Shown: positions 35,847 to 46,609 of the stretch, one piece after another
Layout of the letters: every line of letters begins with the position of its first letter
Position numbering within the stretch: the first letter of the stretch is position 1
Assembly (NCBI RefSeq): GCF_009904055.1
Contig: NZ_WYDP01000006.1
Span: 1 to 64,000 of the forward strand
Reading direction: 5' to 3'
Length of the DNA: 64,000 nucleotides
Origin: Rubellimicrobium sp. CFH 75288
GTDB lineage: Bacteria > Pseudomonadota > Alphaproteobacteria > Rhodobacterales > Rhodobacteraceae
Translations under genes and position numbers: made by a program
Notes under the pieces: model-generated
Told to the model about the DNA's origin: nothing
The model's database searches: none
Seen by the model: the letters and a program-made list of their open reading frames with translations, nothing else

Positions 35847-37124
35847 GTGCTGACGGAGATCGTCATCGTCTTGGCGCTGATCCTGCTCAACGGCACCCTG
35901 GCCATGTCGGAGCTTGCGGTGGTCTCCTCGCGCACGGCCCGGCTCAAGTCCCTGGCCGAAGCCGGGCAGCGGGGGGCCGCGACGGCACTGGACCTGGCGG
36001 CCGATCCGGGACGCTTCCTGTCCACCGTCCAGATCGGCATCACGCTTGTGGGCATCCTGTCGGGGGCGTTCTCGGGGGCGACGCTGGGGGCGCGTCTGGC
36101 CGCCTGGCTCTCGCTGCAGGGGCTCGAGCCGGCGCTGGCGGGCACGCTGGGGGTGGGGGGCGTGGTCGTCACCATCACCTTCCTGTCGCTGATCCTGGGC
36201 GAGCTCGTGCCCAAGCGCATCGCCCTGCGCGACCCCGAGCGGGTGGCCAGCGTGGTGGCCCCCGTCATGCACGGGTTGTCGCGCGTGGCTGCACCGGTCG
36301 TGTGGGTGCTGGACCGCACGGGGCGGGGCGTGCTGCGCCTGATGGGCCTGCGCAGCGAGGAGCGATCCGGCGTGACGGAGGAGGAGGTTCGCGTCATCCT
36401 GTCGGAGGCCCAGTCGGAGGGCGTCATCGAGAAGGGCGAGCGCGAGATGCTGTCGGGCGTCATGCGTCTGGCGGACCGGACCGCGCGCGGCCTGATGACG
36501 CCGCGGCGCGATGTGGTCCTTCTCAACGTGGATGCACCCGAGGCCGAGACGCTGGAGGCGATCCGCCGCTCGGGCCGGCCACGCCTGCCGGTGCAGGACC
36601 CTGCCACCGGCGAAGTGCTGGGCGTGCTCTACGTCACCGATGCTTTCGCGGCACTCAGCCGGGGCGAGCCGCTCGACCTGCGCGCGTTGATGCGCGAGGT
36701 GCCGGTGATCTTCGAGTCGGCCAACGCGCTCGACGTGATTGCCATCCTGCGGCAGGCGCAGAACCACATGGGTCTCGTCTATGACGAATACGGCTCGTTC
36801 GAGGGGATCGTCACCACGGGCGACATCCTGGAGGCGATCACCGGCGCCTTCCGCGAGGCGGCCGCCGAGGAGCCCGCCATCCACGAACGCGAGGACGGAA
36901 GCCTCCTCGTCTCGGGCTGGATGCCCGCCGACGAGTTCTGCGAGCGGCTGGGCCTGCCGCGCGAGATCGCGGGCGATTACGAGACGGTGGCGGGTCTGGT
37001 CCTGAACCAGCTCCACCGCCTGCCCCAGCTTGGCGACCGGGTGGAGGCGGAAGGCTGGCGGTTCGAGGTGGTGGACCTCGACGGGCGGCGCATCGACAAG
37101 GTGCTGGTGGCGCGCGCGGCCTGA
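35847..37124 (+). CDS. DUF21/CBS-domain membrane protein (CorC/TlyC family), 425 aa
   Basis: The protein has an N-terminal DUF21 membrane domain of four helices (LTEIVIVLALILLNGTLAM to about residue 135), a pair of CBS domains (MTPRRDVVLLNV, HMGLVYDEYGSFEGIVTTGD) and a CorC_HlyC C-terminal domain (GDYETVAGLVLNQLHRLPQ). The family includes magnesium/cobalt efflux-related proteins and was once called haemolysin. The start is the GTG at 35847; no ATG lies close by. It probably acts in divalent cation transport at the inner membrane. Confidence 0.9.
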   Translation: MLTEIVIVLALILLNGTLAMSELAVVSSRTARLKSLAEAGQRGAATALDLAADPGRFLSTVQIGITLVGILSGAFSGATLGARLAAWLSLQGLEPALAGTLGVGGVVVTITFLSLILGELVPKRIALRDPERVASVVAPVMHGLSRVAAPVVWVLDRTGRGVLRLMGLRSEERSGVTEEEVRVILSEAQSEGVIEKGEREMLSGVMRLADRTARGLMTPRRDVVLLNVDAPEAETLEAIRRSGRPRLPVQDPATGEVLGVLYVTDAFAALSRGEPLDLRALMREVPVIFESANALDVIAILRQAQNHMGLVYDEYGSFEGIVTTGDILEAITGAFREAAAEEPAIHEREDGSLLVSGWMPADEFCERLGLPREIAGDYETVAGLVLNQLHRLPQLGDRVEAEGWRFEVVDLDGRRIDKVLVARAA

Positions 37125-37238
37125 GCGCGCGGACCGCGCGCTGCGGGGGCGTGGGCGGACCTCTCCCTGTCGCCCCCGAACGCGCGGGCGGGAGCAGATC
37201 GCCGCAGCATCGGCACGCAGGGGTCGGCGGAGGACGCG

Positions 37239-38153
37239 ATGGTGACCGGGGCGCAACTGCGACCGGGCAGGCAGGCCGGCGATGCGGTTCTGTCGGGCAA
37301 CCTTCTTGCGGTGGGCTCCATGCTGGTCTGGGCAGTGGGGTTTCCGGCCGTGGAGGCGCTGCTCGACCGGTGGGACCCGCTTGCGCTCGTGGCCGGACGC
37401 TTCGTGATGGCGCTGCTGCTGCTCGGGCCCCTTCTGCTCCTGCTCGAGGGCGTGCCGCGCGCGATGCCCTGGGGGCGGGCGGCGCTGTTCGGTGCGGTCG
37501 GGCTAGCGGGGGGATCGGTCCTGCTCATCCTCGCGCAGCGGGCGACAGATCCCGTGACGGTCGCCGTCATCGCCTCGATCGCGCCGGTCGCGGCCGCCCT
37601 CGTGGAATGGGCCGAGGAGCGTCGGCGCCTGTCGGGCTTCTTCCTGCTCGGGCTCGGTGCAAGCGTGACAGGGGGGGTGGTTGCAGCGGCAGGATCGCCT
37701 GCGACCGGAGGCGACCTGATCCTGGGCGGTCTGCTGGCTGCGGGCTCTTGCCTTGTGTTCTCCTGGGGCAGCTACCACACGGTTCGCTCGCTGCCGGGGC
37801 AATCGGCGCTGGCGCAAGGCGTGGCGACCATGCTGGGGGGATTGCTTGCAGCCGTGATGGCCTGGGGGTTCGCGGCAGCGGGCGGCTGGGCCACCCCGTG
37901 GCCGGCGGGCGGAATGGAGGGTCGCGACCTTGCGCTGCTTGCCATCTACGGGCTGGGCGGGCTGGCGGCCTCGCAGCTTCTGTTCATCCTGGCAATCCGG
38001 CGGATCGGAGTGGCCCTGGCGAGCCTGCACATCAATGGTGCGCCCTTCTACGTGATGCTGGTGATGCTGGCCCTGGGCGGGACGTGGTCCTGGCCGCAGG
38101 CCGCCGGGGCTGCCATCGTGGCGTTGGGTGTGGCGGTCGCGCAGCGACGCTGA
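37239..38153 (+). CDS. DMT-superfamily (EamA) permease, 304 aa
   Basis: Ten predicted helices in two EamA repeats follow a charged start (MVTGAQLRPGRQAGDAVLSG). The ATG at 37239 has GGCGGAGGA just upstream. It is a second, distinct DMT permease in the window and shares only family-level patterns with the one at 14566-15540. Substrate unknown. It converges with the DUF1285 gene, which ends four bases away. Confidence 0.85.
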   Translation: MVTGAQLRPGRQAGDAVLSGNLLAVGSMLVWAVGFPAVEALLDRWDPLALVAGRFVMALLLLGPLLLLLEGVPRAMPWGRAALFGAVGLAGGSVLLILAQRATDPVTVAVIASIAPVAAALVEWAEERRRLSGFFLLGLGASVTGGVVAAAGSPATGGDLILGGLLAAGSCLVFSWGSYHTVRSLPGQSALAQGVATMLGGLLAAVMAWGFAAAGGWATPWPAGGMEGRDLALLAIYGLGGLAASQLLFILAIRRIGVALASLHINGAPFYVMLVMLALGGTWSWPQAAGAAIVALGVAVAQRR

Positions 38154-38157
38154 ACGC

Positions 38158-38820
38158 CTACTCGTCGGGCGCAGAACCGTCCGGCGGCAGCTGGTCGGCA
38201 GGGCAGAGCGGAAAGAACGCATCGGCCGTGCGGACGCCGAACCATTCGGTGCCCTCGTGGACCTCGATCGTCCCCATCTCGACCAGACGGTAGAACGTCT
38301 TTCGGTCGATGCGCGCCTCGAGGCCACGGCGGACGTGCAGGTAGGGGCGCGGCTGACCGGTCAGGGGGTCTTGCTCGACACGGATGCCATGCTCGGGTCC
38401 CGCCTCGACCACATCGCCCACATTGGTGACGAAGCGCAGCCGCCCATCCGGGCCCATCTCCGCGTCGGTGGCAATGAAGGGCGCGTCCTCCACCGTGATC
38501 GAGACCTTCTCGACGGGCGTGACGAGGACATATTCCTCCGGGTCGCGGCGCAGGATGGAAGCGAAGAGTCGGACCATCGCCGGCCGGCCGATAGGTGTAC
38601 CCGCATAGAACCACGTCCCGTCGCGCGCGATCCTGAGACCGATGTCGCCACAATGGGGCGGATTCCACAGATGAACCGGCGGCGGACCGCGACGCCCCGC
38701 CGCAGCCGCAGCCGCCGCCAGACCTTCCGCCCGCGACGCGGGCGGCGCCGATCCCGGCTGCGGCTCGGGCGGGCGGATGGCCGCCTCGCGCGGGGTTTCA
38801 CCATCGTTTGTCTTCCCCAT
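38158..38820 (-). CDS. DUF1285 protein, 220 aa
   Basis: The family motif is seen as NPPHCGDIGLRIARDGTWFY, GTPIGRPAMVRLFASILRR, YVLVTPVEKVSI and GIRVEQDPLTGQPRPYLHVR with a C-terminal ARIDRKTFYRLVE. The function of DUF1285 is unknown. The N-terminal 45 residues are proline- and alanine-rich. Divergent from moxR, with 59 bases between the start codons, so the two promoters are close. Confidence 0.88.
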   Translation of the reverse strand: MGKTNDGETPREAAIRPPEPQPGSAPPASRAEGLAAAAAAAGRRGPPPVHLWNPPHCGDIGLRIARDGTWFYAGTPIGRPAMVRLFASILRRDPEEYVLVTPVEKVSITVEDAPFIATDAEMGPDGRLRFVTNVGDVVEAGPEHGIRVEQDPLTGQPRPYLHVRRGLEARIDRKTFYRLVEMGTIEVHEGTEWFGVRTADAFFPLCPADQLPPDGSAPDE

Positions 38821-38879
38821 GACGCGCCCCCCCTCTACACCCTATTCCCTGAAGCTAGGGGCCCTGGGGAGACTTGACC

Positions 38880-39880
<1,001 letters not shown>

Positions 39881-39884
<4 letters not shown>

Positions 39885-40789
39885 GGACGCAGGCGTCTGG
39901 CCGAGGGGTTGATCCGGCCGCGCCGGCGCGGCTGCGCGCGGGGGCCGAGGCGCTGGCCGCGCCCTTTCCGGCCCTTCTGGCCGAGGCCGGGAGACTCGCC
40001 GCGACGGTAAGCCTGGGCGAGCATGGACGCCGGCGGCCCGGTCACGGGGCGGATTTCTGGCAGTACCGGCCCGCTCAGCCTGGCGACGACGCGCGTGCGA
40101 TCGACTGGCGCCGCTCAGCGCGCGGAGACGAGTCGTTCGTGCAGGACAAGGAATGGCAGGTGGCCCAGACCGTCACCGTCTGGGCCGACCGCGCGCGCTC
40201 GATGGACTTCGCCTCCTCGCCCCGGCTGCCGACCAAGGCCGCGCGCGCGCGCCTGCTGGCGCTGGCCGCGGCGGTCCTGCTCGTGCGCGGGGGCGAGCGG
40301 GTCGGTCTGCCGGCCGAAGGGCTGCCCGCCCGGCGGGGACCCGGAGCGCTCGAGCGGCTGGCCCTGCGGCTGACGACGGACAACCCGGACGATTACGCGG
40401 CGCCCCACGCGCATGACCTGCCCCCGCGCTCCCGCGCGCTGTTCGTGTCGGACTTCCTGGGCGATCCCGAGCCGCTCGAACGCGCCGTCTCCGAGGCCGC
40501 CGCGCGTGGCGTGGGGGGCGCGCTGCTGCAGGTGCTCGACCCGCAGGAGGAGGCGTTTCCCTTCGGCGGCCGCACGATTTTCGAAAGCATCGGGGGGAGC
40601 CTCCGCCACGAGACCCTGAAGGCCGCCGAGCTGCGGCCGCGCTATCTCGACCGGCTGCATGCGCGCAAGGAGCGCCTGCGCGCCTTGGGGCGGCAGACGG
40701 GCTGGAGCGTGGGGCTGCACCACACGGACACCCCGGCTTCGGGCGCGCTCCTGTGGATCTGGGGCGCGATTGGGGGGCGTCGGACATGA
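39881..40789 (+). CDS. DUF58 protein, 302 aa
   Basis: DUF58 proteins are regular partners of MoxR and have a partial von Willebrand-like fold. The family motif RRRPGHGADFWQYRPAQPGD, then DARAIDWRRSARGDESFVQD, is clear. The start is a GTG inside the moxR stop codon, and the stop overlaps the next ATG (ATGA), so all three genes are translationally coupled. It probably binds MoxR in the cytoplasm. The exact task is unknown. Confidence 0.9.
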
Positions 40790-43584
40790 CGGTGCTGGGC
40801 CCCCTGGGCTTCACGGCGCCCTGGCTGCTGCTGGGGCTCCTGGCGCTGCCGATCCTGTGGCTGCTGCTGCGCGCGGTGCCGCCCGCGCCGGTCCGGCGGC
40901 GCTTTCCCGGCGTGGCGCTGCTCCTGGGCCTCGAGGATCGCGACCGGCAGGCGGACCGCACGCCCTGGTGGCTGCTGCTGCTGCGCCTCGCGGCGGTGGC
41001 GGCGGCCATCCTGGCCTTTGCCGGCCCCGTGCTCAACCCGCGGGCCGAGGGCCGCGGGACGGGACCGCTTCTGGTCGTCCTCGACGGCAGCTGGGCGGAT
41101 GCGCGCGACTGGGAGGCGCGGACCGACCGCGCGCGCGCCCTTCTGGAGGAGGCCGGCCGCGACGGACGCCCTGCCGCCCTCCTGCAGGTGACAGAGGCCC
41201 CGGAAGGCGCCGTGACCTTCCGCGAGGCGGCCGATGCCGCGCGCCGCCTGCCCGCTCTGGCCCCTCGGCCCTGGCTGCCCGACGAGGAGGCCCATGCCGC
41301 TTGGGCCGCCGCCCTGCCGGAGGAGCGCTTCGACACGATCTGGCTGTCGGACGGCCTTGCGCATGAAGGTCGCGACGAACTGCTCGGTGCGTTGCAGGCG
41401 CGCGGTGCCGTGACGGTGGTGCAGGAGCCGCGCGCGGTCTTCGCGCTCCTGCCGCCCGTGTGGGAGGACGGCGCGATCCGCCTGCTCGCCCGGCGCACGC
41501 CCACGGGACCCGCGGCCGAGGTGAGCGTGACCGCCATGGGCCTCGACCCCGCGGGGGTGGAGCGCGTGCTGGCCACCCTGCCGCTGTCCTTTGCGCCCGG
41601 CGCGGCCGAGGCGGAGGGTCTGCTCGCGCTGCCGGCCGAGCTGCGCAACCGCATCTCGCGATTCGAGATCGCAGGGATGCGCGCGGCCGGGGCAGTGGCG
41701 CTGACCGATGACGGCTTGCGCCGGCGGGAGGTGGGCCTGGTCGCGCCCCCCGCGCGCGAGGCGGTGGAACTTCTGTCGCCCCTCCACTACCTGCGCGAGG
41801 CGCTGGCGCCGCACGCGGACCTGGTGGAGGGGGCGCTGGGCGACGTAATCGCGGCCAACCCGGATGTCATCGTGCTGGCCGACGTGGCCGCCATGGCCGA
41901 GGGCGAGGCCGAGGCGCTGCGCCTGTGGACCGAGGCGGGGGGCACGCTCCTGCGCTTTGCCGGCCCCCGGCTGGCCGCCTCGGACCTGGCGCGGACGCAG
42001 GAGGACCCGCTCCTGCCGGTGCGGCTGCGCGCGGGCGGACGGGCCGTGGGGGGCGCGATGTCCTGGGGAGAGCCCAAGGGCCTGGCCCCGTTCCCGGAGG
42101 GCAGCCCCTTCTTCGGCCTGCCCGTGCCCGCGGACGTGGCGGTGACGGCGCAGGTCGTGGCCCAGCCTGACCCCCTTCTGGCGGGGCGGGTCGCGGCGCA
42201 ACTGGCCGACGGAACCCCCCTCGTGACACGCAAGGACCTGGGCGAGGGGCAGGTGGTGCTGTTCCACGTCACCGCCAACGCGGAATGGTCCAACCTGCCG
42301 CTCTCGGGCCTGTTCGTGGCGATGCTGGAGCGGCTGGCCGTCTCCACCCGCACGGCGCCGCCGGACGCGGCGGAACTGGCCGGAACCGTCTGGGTCCCCG
42401 AGGCCGCGATCGACGCCTGGGGTCGCGTGGCGCCGGTGGACACGGAGGCCGGCGTGCCCGGCGAGCGGATCGCAGAGGGCCGCGTGGGCCCCGACCTGCC
42501 CCCCGGCCTCTATGCGGGCGAGGATCGGCGGCTGGCGGTCAACGCGGCGGGTGCGGACCTGCGGCTTGCGCCAGCCGCCTGGCCTGCTTCCGTGGCGCTC
42601 GAGGGACTGGATGTCGCGCGCGAGATCCCTCTCAAGGGGGCGCTGCTGGCCCTTGCCCTGGGGCTTCTGGCGCTCGATGCCCTGGCGTCGCTGGCGCTGG
42701 GCGGGCGCCTGACGGGTCCCCGAGCGGCCGCCGCGGCGCTGCTCCTTGCCGCGTTCCTGCCTGCCACCCCGCCGCCCGCCGTCGCACAGGATGCAGCGCC
42801 TGCTGCGGACCCGGCAGCCGACGCCTTCGCACTCGCGGCGACGACCGAGGTGGTGCTCGCCCATGTCCTGACGGGTGATGCGGAGGTGGATCGCATCGCG
42901 GCGGCTGGACTGCGCGGCCTGTCGCGTACCCTCTGGGCGCGCACGGCCGTCGAACCGGCGGAGCCCATGGGCGTGGACATCGAGCGCGACGAGATCGCCT
43001 TCTTCCCTCTCCTCTACTGGCCCGTCACGCCGGACAGCCCGATCCCCTCCCGCGCGGCCTACGAGAAGCTCAACCGCTTTCTCGCCACGGGCGGCATGAT
43101 CCTGTTCGACACGCGCGACGCCGACATCGCCGGGATCGGCGGGCCGTCCTCGGCCACACCGGAAGGGCGGCGTCTGCAGGCGATCGCGCGCGGCCTCGAC
43201 ATCCCGCCGCTCGAGCCGGTCCCGGCGGACCATGTCCTGACCCGGACGTTCTACCTCATTGCCGAGATGCCGGGGCGCTGGAACTCGCCCGAAGTCTGGG
43301 TCGAGGCGGCCCCGCCTGATGCCGAGCGCGAGGAGGGGATGCCCTTTCGCGCCCTCAACGACGGGGTGACGCCCGTGGTGATCGGCGGCAACGACTGGGC
43401 GGGGGCCTGGGCGCTCGACGAATGGGGCACACCGCTTCTGCCGGTGGGTCGCGGCCTGGCCGGCGAGCGGCAGCGCGAATGGGCCTTCCGCTTCGGGGTC
43501 AACCTCGTGATGCACGTGCTCACCGGCAACTACAAGTCCGACCAGGTTCACGTTCCCGCCCTGCTGGAGCGGCTGGGCCAGTGA
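40786..43584 (+). CDS. BatA/DUF4159-type membrane protein, 932 aa
   Basis: The protein has an N-terminal BatA region with two membrane helices (FTAPWLLLGLLALPILWLLL and WWLLLLRLAAVAAAILAFAG), a degenerate von Willebrand-like domain, a middle region, a further hydrophobic pair (LKGALLALALGLLALDALAS and AAAALLLAAFLPA) and a C-terminal DUF4159 domain (FFPLLYWPVTPDSP, LNRFLATGGMILFDTRDA). Such proteins occur after moxR and DUF58 in alphaproteobacteria and resemble the Bat aerotolerance proteins. The large domain most likely faces the periplasm. The function is unproven. It starts in ATGA overlap. Confidence 0.88.
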   Translation: MTVLGPLGFTAPWLLLGLLALPILWLLLRAVPPAPVRRRFPGVALLLGLEDRDRQADRTPWWLLLLRLAAVAAAILAFAGPVLNPRAEGRGTGPLLVVLDGSWADARDWEARTDRARALLEEAGRDGRPAALLQVTEAPEGAVTFREAADAARRLPALAPRPWLPDEEAHAAWAAALPEERFDTIWLSDGLAHEGRDELLGALQARGAVTVVQEPRAVFALLPPVWEDGAIRLLARRTPTGPAAEVSVTAMGLDPAGVERVLATLPLSFAPGAAEAEGLLALPAELRNRISRFEIAGMRAAGAVALTDDGLRRREVGLVAPPAREAVELLSPLHYLREALAPHADLVEGALGDVIAANPDVIVLADVAAMAEGEAEALRLWTEAGGTLLRFAGPRLAASDLARTQEDPLLPVRLRAGGRAVGGAMSWGEPKGLAPFPEGSPFFGLPVPADVAVTAQVVAQPDPLLAGRVAAQLADGTPLVTRKDLGEGQVVLFHVTANAEWSNLPLSGLFVAMLERLAVSTRTAPPDAAELAGTVWVPEAAIDAWGRVAPVDTEAGVPGERIAEGRVGPDLPPGLYAGEDRRLAVNAAGADLRLAPAAWPASVALEGLDVAREIPLKGALLALALGLLALDALASLALGGRLTGPRAAAAALLLAAFLPATPPPAVAQDAAPAADPAADAFALAATTEVVLAHVLTGDAEVDRIAAAGLRGLSRTLWARTAVEPAEPMGVDIERDEIAFFPLLYWPVTPDSPIPSRAAYEKLNRFLATGGMILFDTRDADIAGIGGPSSATPEGRRLQAIARGLDIPPLEPVPADHVLTRTFYLIAEMPGRWNSPEVWVEAAPPDAEREEGMPFRALNDGVTPVVIGGNDWAGAWALDEWGTPLLPVGRGLAGERQREWAFRFGVNLVMHVLTGNYKSDQVHVPALLERLGQ

Positions 43585-43669
43585 GGGTGCGCGCGCTCCT
43601 CCGTCCGGTCCCGCAGATCCGCCGGGAAAGGGGTGACAGCCGCCTGCTCCGCCGCCGAAAGGCCCGCCC

Positions 43670-45751
43670 GTGACCGCTGACCGCATCCTTTTCGATCCGC
43701 TGCTGCCCGTGCCCGCCGTCGCGGCGCTGCTGGGGCTTGCGCTTCTCGCCGCGGGGCTCGCGCTCTGGCGGGGGCTGCCCGGCTGGTGGCTGCGCGGCCT
43801 TGCGGCGTCGGCGCTGGGATTGGCGCTGCTCAATCCGTCCTGGCAGCGCGAGGAACGCGAGCCTCTGGGCGACATCGTGCTGGCCGTGGTGGACGAGACC
43901 GCCTCCCAGCGGCTGGGCGATCGGCCGGCGCAGACCGAGGCAGCCCTGGCGCGCCTGGCCGCTGAGGTGGAGGCGCGGCCGGGAACCGAACTGCGGGTCG
44001 CGCGGCTGGGCGACGGCGAGGGGGATGCGGGCACGCTGCTCATGCGCGCCTTGTCCGAGGCTCTGGCCCAGGAACCGCCCGGCCGGGTGGCGGCGGTGGT
44101 CCTTGTCACCGACGGGCGGGTGCACGACCTGGCCGCCGCGCCCTCGCGCCTGCCTGCTCCGCTCCACGTGCTGCTCACGGGGCGCGAGGAAGACTGGGAC
44201 CGGCGCGTGGTGATCCGCAACGCTCCGGCCTTCGCGATCCTGGGCGAGGAGATCAGCCTGACGGTCCGGGTCGAGGATCTGGGCGCCGCCCCGGGCGCCG
44301 AAACGGCACCGCTGTCCATCGCGGTGGACGGGGGCGAGCCCATGGTCTTCGAGGTGCCCGTGGGCCGTGACATGGAGCTGCCGCTGGTGCTGCCGCACGG
44401 GGGCATGAACGTGCTGCGCTTCGAGACGCCAGAGGTCGAGGGGGAACTGACGCCCCGCAACAACGCCGCCGTTGTCGCCATCAACGGCGTGCGCGACCGG
44501 CTGCGCGTCCTTCTCGTTTCGGGCGAGCCCCATCCGGGCGAGCGGACCTGGCGCAACCTGCTCAAGTCCGATGCCTCGGTGGACCTCGTGCATTTCACCA
44601 TCCTGCGGCCGCCCGAGAAGCAGGACGGCGTCCCGGTCGAGGAGCTGTCGCTGATCGCCTTTCCCACCCACGAGCTGTTCGTGGAGCGGCTCGAGGACTT
44701 CGATCTCGTGATCTTCGACCGGTACCGGCGGCGGGGCATCCTGCCCAACGAATACCTCCAGAACGTCGCCGATTATGTGGCGCGCGGCGGGGCCGTGCTG
44801 GTGTCGGCGGGACCGGAATACGGGGGCGCCGAATCGGTCTACCGCTCGCCGCTGGGTGCGGTCCTGCCCGGCATGCCCACGGCCCGCGTCCTGGAGGAGC
44901 CTTTCCTGCCCCGGCTGTCCCCCCTGGGTGAGCGCCATCCGGTCACGGAGGGCCTTCCGGCCTTTGCCCCCAGACCGATGGCCGAGGACGGCACCCCCGG
45001 CTGGGGCCGCTGGTTCCGCCTCGTCGAGGTCGAGCCGGCACCCGAAGCACAGGTTGTCATGGAAGGGCCCGAGGGCCGGGCGCTTCTGCTCCTGTCGCGG
45101 GTCGGCGAGGGGCGCGCGGCGCTGATCGCGTCGGATCATCCCTGGCTGTGGGACCGGGGTTTCGAAGGGGGTGGGCCACAGCTCGAGATGCTGCGCCGCT
45201 TGGCCCACTGGCTCATGAAGGAGCCCGAACTGGAGGAAGAGGCGCTGGGCGCCACGGCGGAAGGAGGGCGGCTGCGCATCAGCCGCCGCACCCTCTCGCC
45301 GGACGGTCCCGGCCCCGTCACCGTGACCGCACCGGACGGCACGGAAACGGTTGTCGAGCTGGAGCAGACCGCACCCGGCCTGTGGGAGACCCTGACGGAC
45401 GGCGCAGGCGACGGCCTCTACCGGCTCCAGGAGGGCGAACGGATGGCCGTGGCCGCCCTGGGGCCTGCCGCCCCCCGCGAGTTCGAGGACACGATCGCCG
45501 ATGCCGAGGCGCTCCGTCCGCTGGCGGAAACGACGCGCGGGGGCATCGCCCGCATCGAGGACGGCCTGCCCGCCCTGCGCGAGGTGCGCGAGGGCCGCCC
45601 CGCCGCCGGACGCGGCTGGATCGGCCTGATCCCGCGCGACGCCCATGCTGTCACCAACATGCGTACCGCGGCGCTCCTGCCGGCCTGGGCTTGGCTGCTC
45701 CTGTCGGCGCTTCTGGTCGTGGGGGCCTGGCTGCGCGAGGGGCGACGCTGA
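43670..45751 (+). CDS. Membrane protein of the MoxR/Bat cluster, 693 aa
   Basis: The GTG-initiated product has two N-terminal helices (PAVAALLGLALLAAGLALW and the WLRGLAASALGLALL segment), a von Willebrand-like region (DIVLAVVDETASQRLGD; the metal-binding serines are not intact), and a class-I glutamine-amidotransferase-like region (RLRVLLVSGEPHPGERTWRN, YVARGGAVLVSAGPEYGG). One C-terminal helix follows (LLPAWAWLLLSALLVVGAWL). No catalytic Cys of GATase is seen. It probably works with the preceding DUF4159 protein, 85 bases upstream. Function unknown. Confidence 0.85.
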   Translation: MTADRILFDPLLPVPAVAALLGLALLAAGLALWRGLPGWWLRGLAASALGLALLNPSWQREEREPLGDIVLAVVDETASQRLGDRPAQTEAALARLAAEVEARPGTELRVARLGDGEGDAGTLLMRALSEALAQEPPGRVAAVVLVTDGRVHDLAAAPSRLPAPLHVLLTGREEDWDRRVVIRNAPAFAILGEEISLTVRVEDLGAAPGAETAPLSIAVDGGEPMVFEVPVGRDMELPLVLPHGGMNVLRFETPEVEGELTPRNNAAVVAINGVRDRLRVLLVSGEPHPGERTWRNLLKSDASVDLVHFTILRPPEKQDGVPVEELSLIAFPTHELFVERLEDFDLVIFDRYRRRGILPNEYLQNVADYVARGGAVLVSAGPEYGGAESVYRSPLGAVLPGMPTARVLEEPFLPRLSPLGERHPVTEGLPAFAPRPMAEDGTPGWGRWFRLVEVEPAPEAQVVMEGPEGRALLLLSRVGEGRAALIASDHPWLWDRGFEGGGPQLEMLRRLAHWLMKEPELEEEALGATAEGGRLRISRRTLSPDGPGPVTVTAPDGTETVVELEQTAPGLWETLTDGAGDGLYRLQEGERMAVAALGPAAPREFEDTIADAEALRPLAETTRGGIARIEDGLPALREVREGRPAAGRGWIGLIPRDAHAVTNMRTAALLPAWAWLLLSALLVVGAWLREGRR

Positions 45752-45756
45752 GCCGC

Positions 45757-46476
45757 TCAGTCCGGGTCCCGTCGGGCCAGCACGTCCCGCGGGACCGAGG
45801 CGAATTCGCGGCGGGCCAGAAAGAGCGTCACGAGCCCTGCCCCGAGCGCGAGAGCAAGCGGCCCGCCCACCCAAGCCAGCGAGGCGAGCGCGAAATAGAG
45901 CGAGCGCAGCCCCCGGCTGAAGTTGAGCGCAGCGCGGTTCATCAGCTCGGCCGCGCGCGCGGCACGGGGAAGGGCGGCGGGGTCGCCCGCATCCTCCGGC
46001 ACGGCCGCCATCATGACCGAGGCATGCCCGAACACCCGGTTGGCCCAGGCGAACTTCAGAAAGGCATGGGTGAGCAGCAACGCCGCCGGCACCAGCCGGA
46101 TCTGCCACAGGATCGGCGGCACCTCCTCGCGCGCGATCTCCTCGGCCAATCCCGCGAGCGGCGCGACGTTGCCGATCAGTGCGAGCACGCCCCCCACGGC
46201 CAGAAGCGCGGTGGAGGCGAAAAAGGCCGTGCCCTGCCGCAGCGAGGCCACGATCTGGGCGTCGAAGATGCGGTTGCTGCGGCGCAGGAACTCGCGCAGC
46301 CAGGCGCGGCGCACCTCGGCCATCAGGACCGTCACGGACGGATGTCCGACCGGCGGATGCTCTGCCAGCCGTCCAAGCCCGAGCCAGAGCAGACCCAAGA
46401 GGGCCAGCGCGGCTGCATCCCCCGGTCGCAGGGTCGCAACGAGGGCGGGCGGCAGGAAGTCCGGCAGCGGCGGCAT
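45757..46476 (-). CDS. DUF599 membrane protein, 239 aa
   Basis: The family has about four to five helices. Clear patches are SVTVLMAEVRRAWLREFLRR, the RIFDAQIVASLRQGTAFFAS stretch and NRAALNFSRGLRSLYFALAS. DUF599 proteins are conserved in proteobacteria but uncharacterised. It ends 5 bases from the stop of the MoxR-cluster gene (convergent) and is divergent from glcD with a 133-base gap. Confidence 0.87.
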   Translation of the reverse strand: MPPLPDFLPPALVATLRPGDAAALALLGLLWLGLGRLAEHPPVGHPSVTVLMAEVRRAWLREFLRRSNRIFDAQIVASLRQGTAFFASTALLAVGGVLALIGNVAPLAGLAEEIAREEVPPILWQIRLVPAALLLTHAFLKFAWANRVFGHASVMMAAVPEDAGDPAALPRAARAAELMNRAALNFSRGLRSLYFALASLAWVGGPLALALGAGLVTLFLARREFASVPRDVLARRDPD

Positions 46477-46609
46477 GGCGCCGCGACCCTAATGCGCGTC
46501 CCGGGCGCGCGAAAGGTGGGGCAAGCAGGCCCGCGCGACCCGCAGTCGCGCTTGCGCCCGGGTGCCTTCGGCCCGTAACCTGCCGTTCCGGCCCCCGGAG
46601 GACGCCGCC

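Noticed and set aside
35847-37124. Haemolysin function for the DUF21/CBS protein
   Set aside because: The family name haemolysin is historical; the domains point to cation transport and no toxin features are present.
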